Assembly: GCF_902506295.1 (NCBI RefSeq)
Contig: NZ_LR733312.1
Location: 1,025,572-1,089,571, forward strand
Origin: Luteimonas sp. 9C
GTDB lineage: Bacteria > Pseudomonadota > Gammaproteobacteria > Xanthomonadales > Xanthomonadaceae
Length of the DNA stretch: 64,000 nt
Direction of reading: 5' to 3'
This document shows, piece after piece, positions 63,422 to 64,000 of this stretch. The stretch's first letter is position 1, and every line of letters begins with the position of its first letter. The notes under the pieces are model-generated. The model worked only from the letters and a program-made list of their open reading frames with translations. It ran no database searches and was not told the DNA's origin. A program made the position numbers and the translations under genes.

Positions 63422-64000
63422 TGGAGTCGCATGTCGATGGCCTGGTCGGCCAGTTCGCGCTTGAGCGCAGGGATGGCGATGCGGCCGCTGTGGAACACGC
63501 TGGCCGCGAGCGCGCCGTCGACATCGGCCTCGATGAAGGCGGCGGCGAAGTGTACCGGCGCACCGGCCCCGCCAGAAGCGATCAGCGGTACCGGACACAC
63601 CGCGCGCGCGGCCTGCAACTGGGCGATGTCGTAGCCCGTCCGCACACCATCGTTGTCCATGCAATTGAGGACGATCTCGCCGGCGCCCAGACGCACGGCC
63701 TCGGCGATCCAGTCGAGCGTGCGGATCGGCAGTTCGCGGGTGCGGTCGGGATCGCCGGTGTAGCTGCGCACCCGCCATTCGCCGTCCACCTCGCGGATCG
63801 AATCAATGCCGACGACGACGCACTGCACGCCGAAGGCCTCCGCAAGCTCGGAAATCAGTGAGGGGCGTTCCAGCGCCGGCGTGTTGACCGAGATCTTGTC
63901 GGCGCCGGCGTGCAGCACCGCGCGCGCGGTCTCGACATCGCGGATGCCGCCGGCGACGCAGAACGGAATGTCGATCAGCCGCGACACGCGTTCCACCCAG
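63418..64000 (-). CDS. hisF: Imidazole glycerol phosphate synthase cyclase subunit, 5' end outside window
   Basis: HisF closes the imidazole ring in histidine synthesis with HisH. The visible part (about 194 residues) is the C-terminal three quarters of the TIM barrel: WVERVSRLIDIPFCVAGGI at the right edge, GADKISVNTPAL, CVVVGID, TLDWIAEAVRLGAGEIVLNCM, and PLIASGGAGAPVHF. The catalytic Asp is in MDNDGVR; the N-terminal catalytic Asp lies off the window. It overlaps hisIE by 4 bases. Confidence 0.96.
   Translation of the reverse strand, partial: WVERVSRLIDIPFCVAGGIRDVETARAVLHAGADKISVNTPALERPSLISELAEAFGVQCVVVGIDSIREVDGEWRVRSYTGDPDRTRELPIRTLDWIAEAVRLGAGEIVLNCMDNDGVRTGYDIAQLQAARAVCPVPLIASGGAGAPVHFAAAFIEADVDGALAASVFHSGRIAIPALKRELADQAIDMRLQ

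Overview
The window is about 64 kb of high-GC, densely coded gammaproteobacterial chromosome. Gene content points to the Xanthomonadaceae, most likely the Lysobacter/Luteimonas group: a kynurenine catabolic cluster, a bo3-type oxidase operon with SURF1, a histone H1-like protein, a RegB/RegA pair, and many ATGA/GTGA gene overlaps. This assignment is an inference, since no rRNA gene is present. I recognise no tRNA, rRNA, CRISPR array, insertion sequence or prophage. Most of the window is core genome.

Layout. 1-9 kb: partial sterol-desaturase-like protein, Cys-rich lipoprotein, class I fumarase, YicG-type membrane protein, ABC exporter, UbiB-like kinase, ferredoxin-NADP reductase, universal stress protein. 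9-24 kb: glutathione peroxidase, M3 oligopeptidase, a LysR regulator divergent from a glyoxalase-fold enzyme, sirtuin, cold-shock protein, H1-like protein, rhomboid-like protein, POT transporter, M14 carboxypeptidase, EEP-fold lipoprotein, YbaY-like lipoprotein, alanine racemase. 24-38 kb: dnaB (candidate DnaA box upstream), rpsF-rpsR-rplI, an MFS transporter divergent from cyoABCD-SURF1, an A-type Fe-S protein, asnS, two small unknown genes and an SDR. 38-46 kb: endonuclease VIII, then 2-aminomuconate semialdehyde dehydrogenase, carbonic anhydrase, RidA-type deaminase, 3-hydroxyanthranilate dioxygenase, an exported unknown, ACMS decarboxylase, kynureninase and kynurenine monooxygenase. Together these take kynurenine through 3-hydroxyanthranilate to the 2-aminomuconate branch. 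46-59 kb: sbcB, small DUF genes, a palindrome-rich spacer, PAP2 phosphatase, ispG, regB-regA, copper chaperone, xseA, an acetolactate synthase and aldehyde dehydrogenase pair. 59-64 kb: a minus-strand cluster described next, then hisIE and hisF, which runs off the right edge.

The most interesting locus is 59082-62627 on the minus strand. A methyltransferase (61255-62034) closely resembles the alpha-N-methyltransferases of split borosin RiPP systems (SonM/OphMA type). It is followed by a 76-codon ORF (60967-61197) with a very strong ribosome binding site, a short hydrophobic segment and an Asp/Gln/His-rich tail: a candidate precursor peptide. That ORF lies in the same frame as the methyltransferase and only one TGA separates them, as if a fused borosin had been split. 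A membrane-anchored diguanylate cyclase overlaps the peptide gene by 26 bases, and a GNAT acetyltransferase lies 29 bases upstream of the methyltransferase. No experiment supports the product. The methyltransferase family call is firm; the precursor call is an inference from context and composition.
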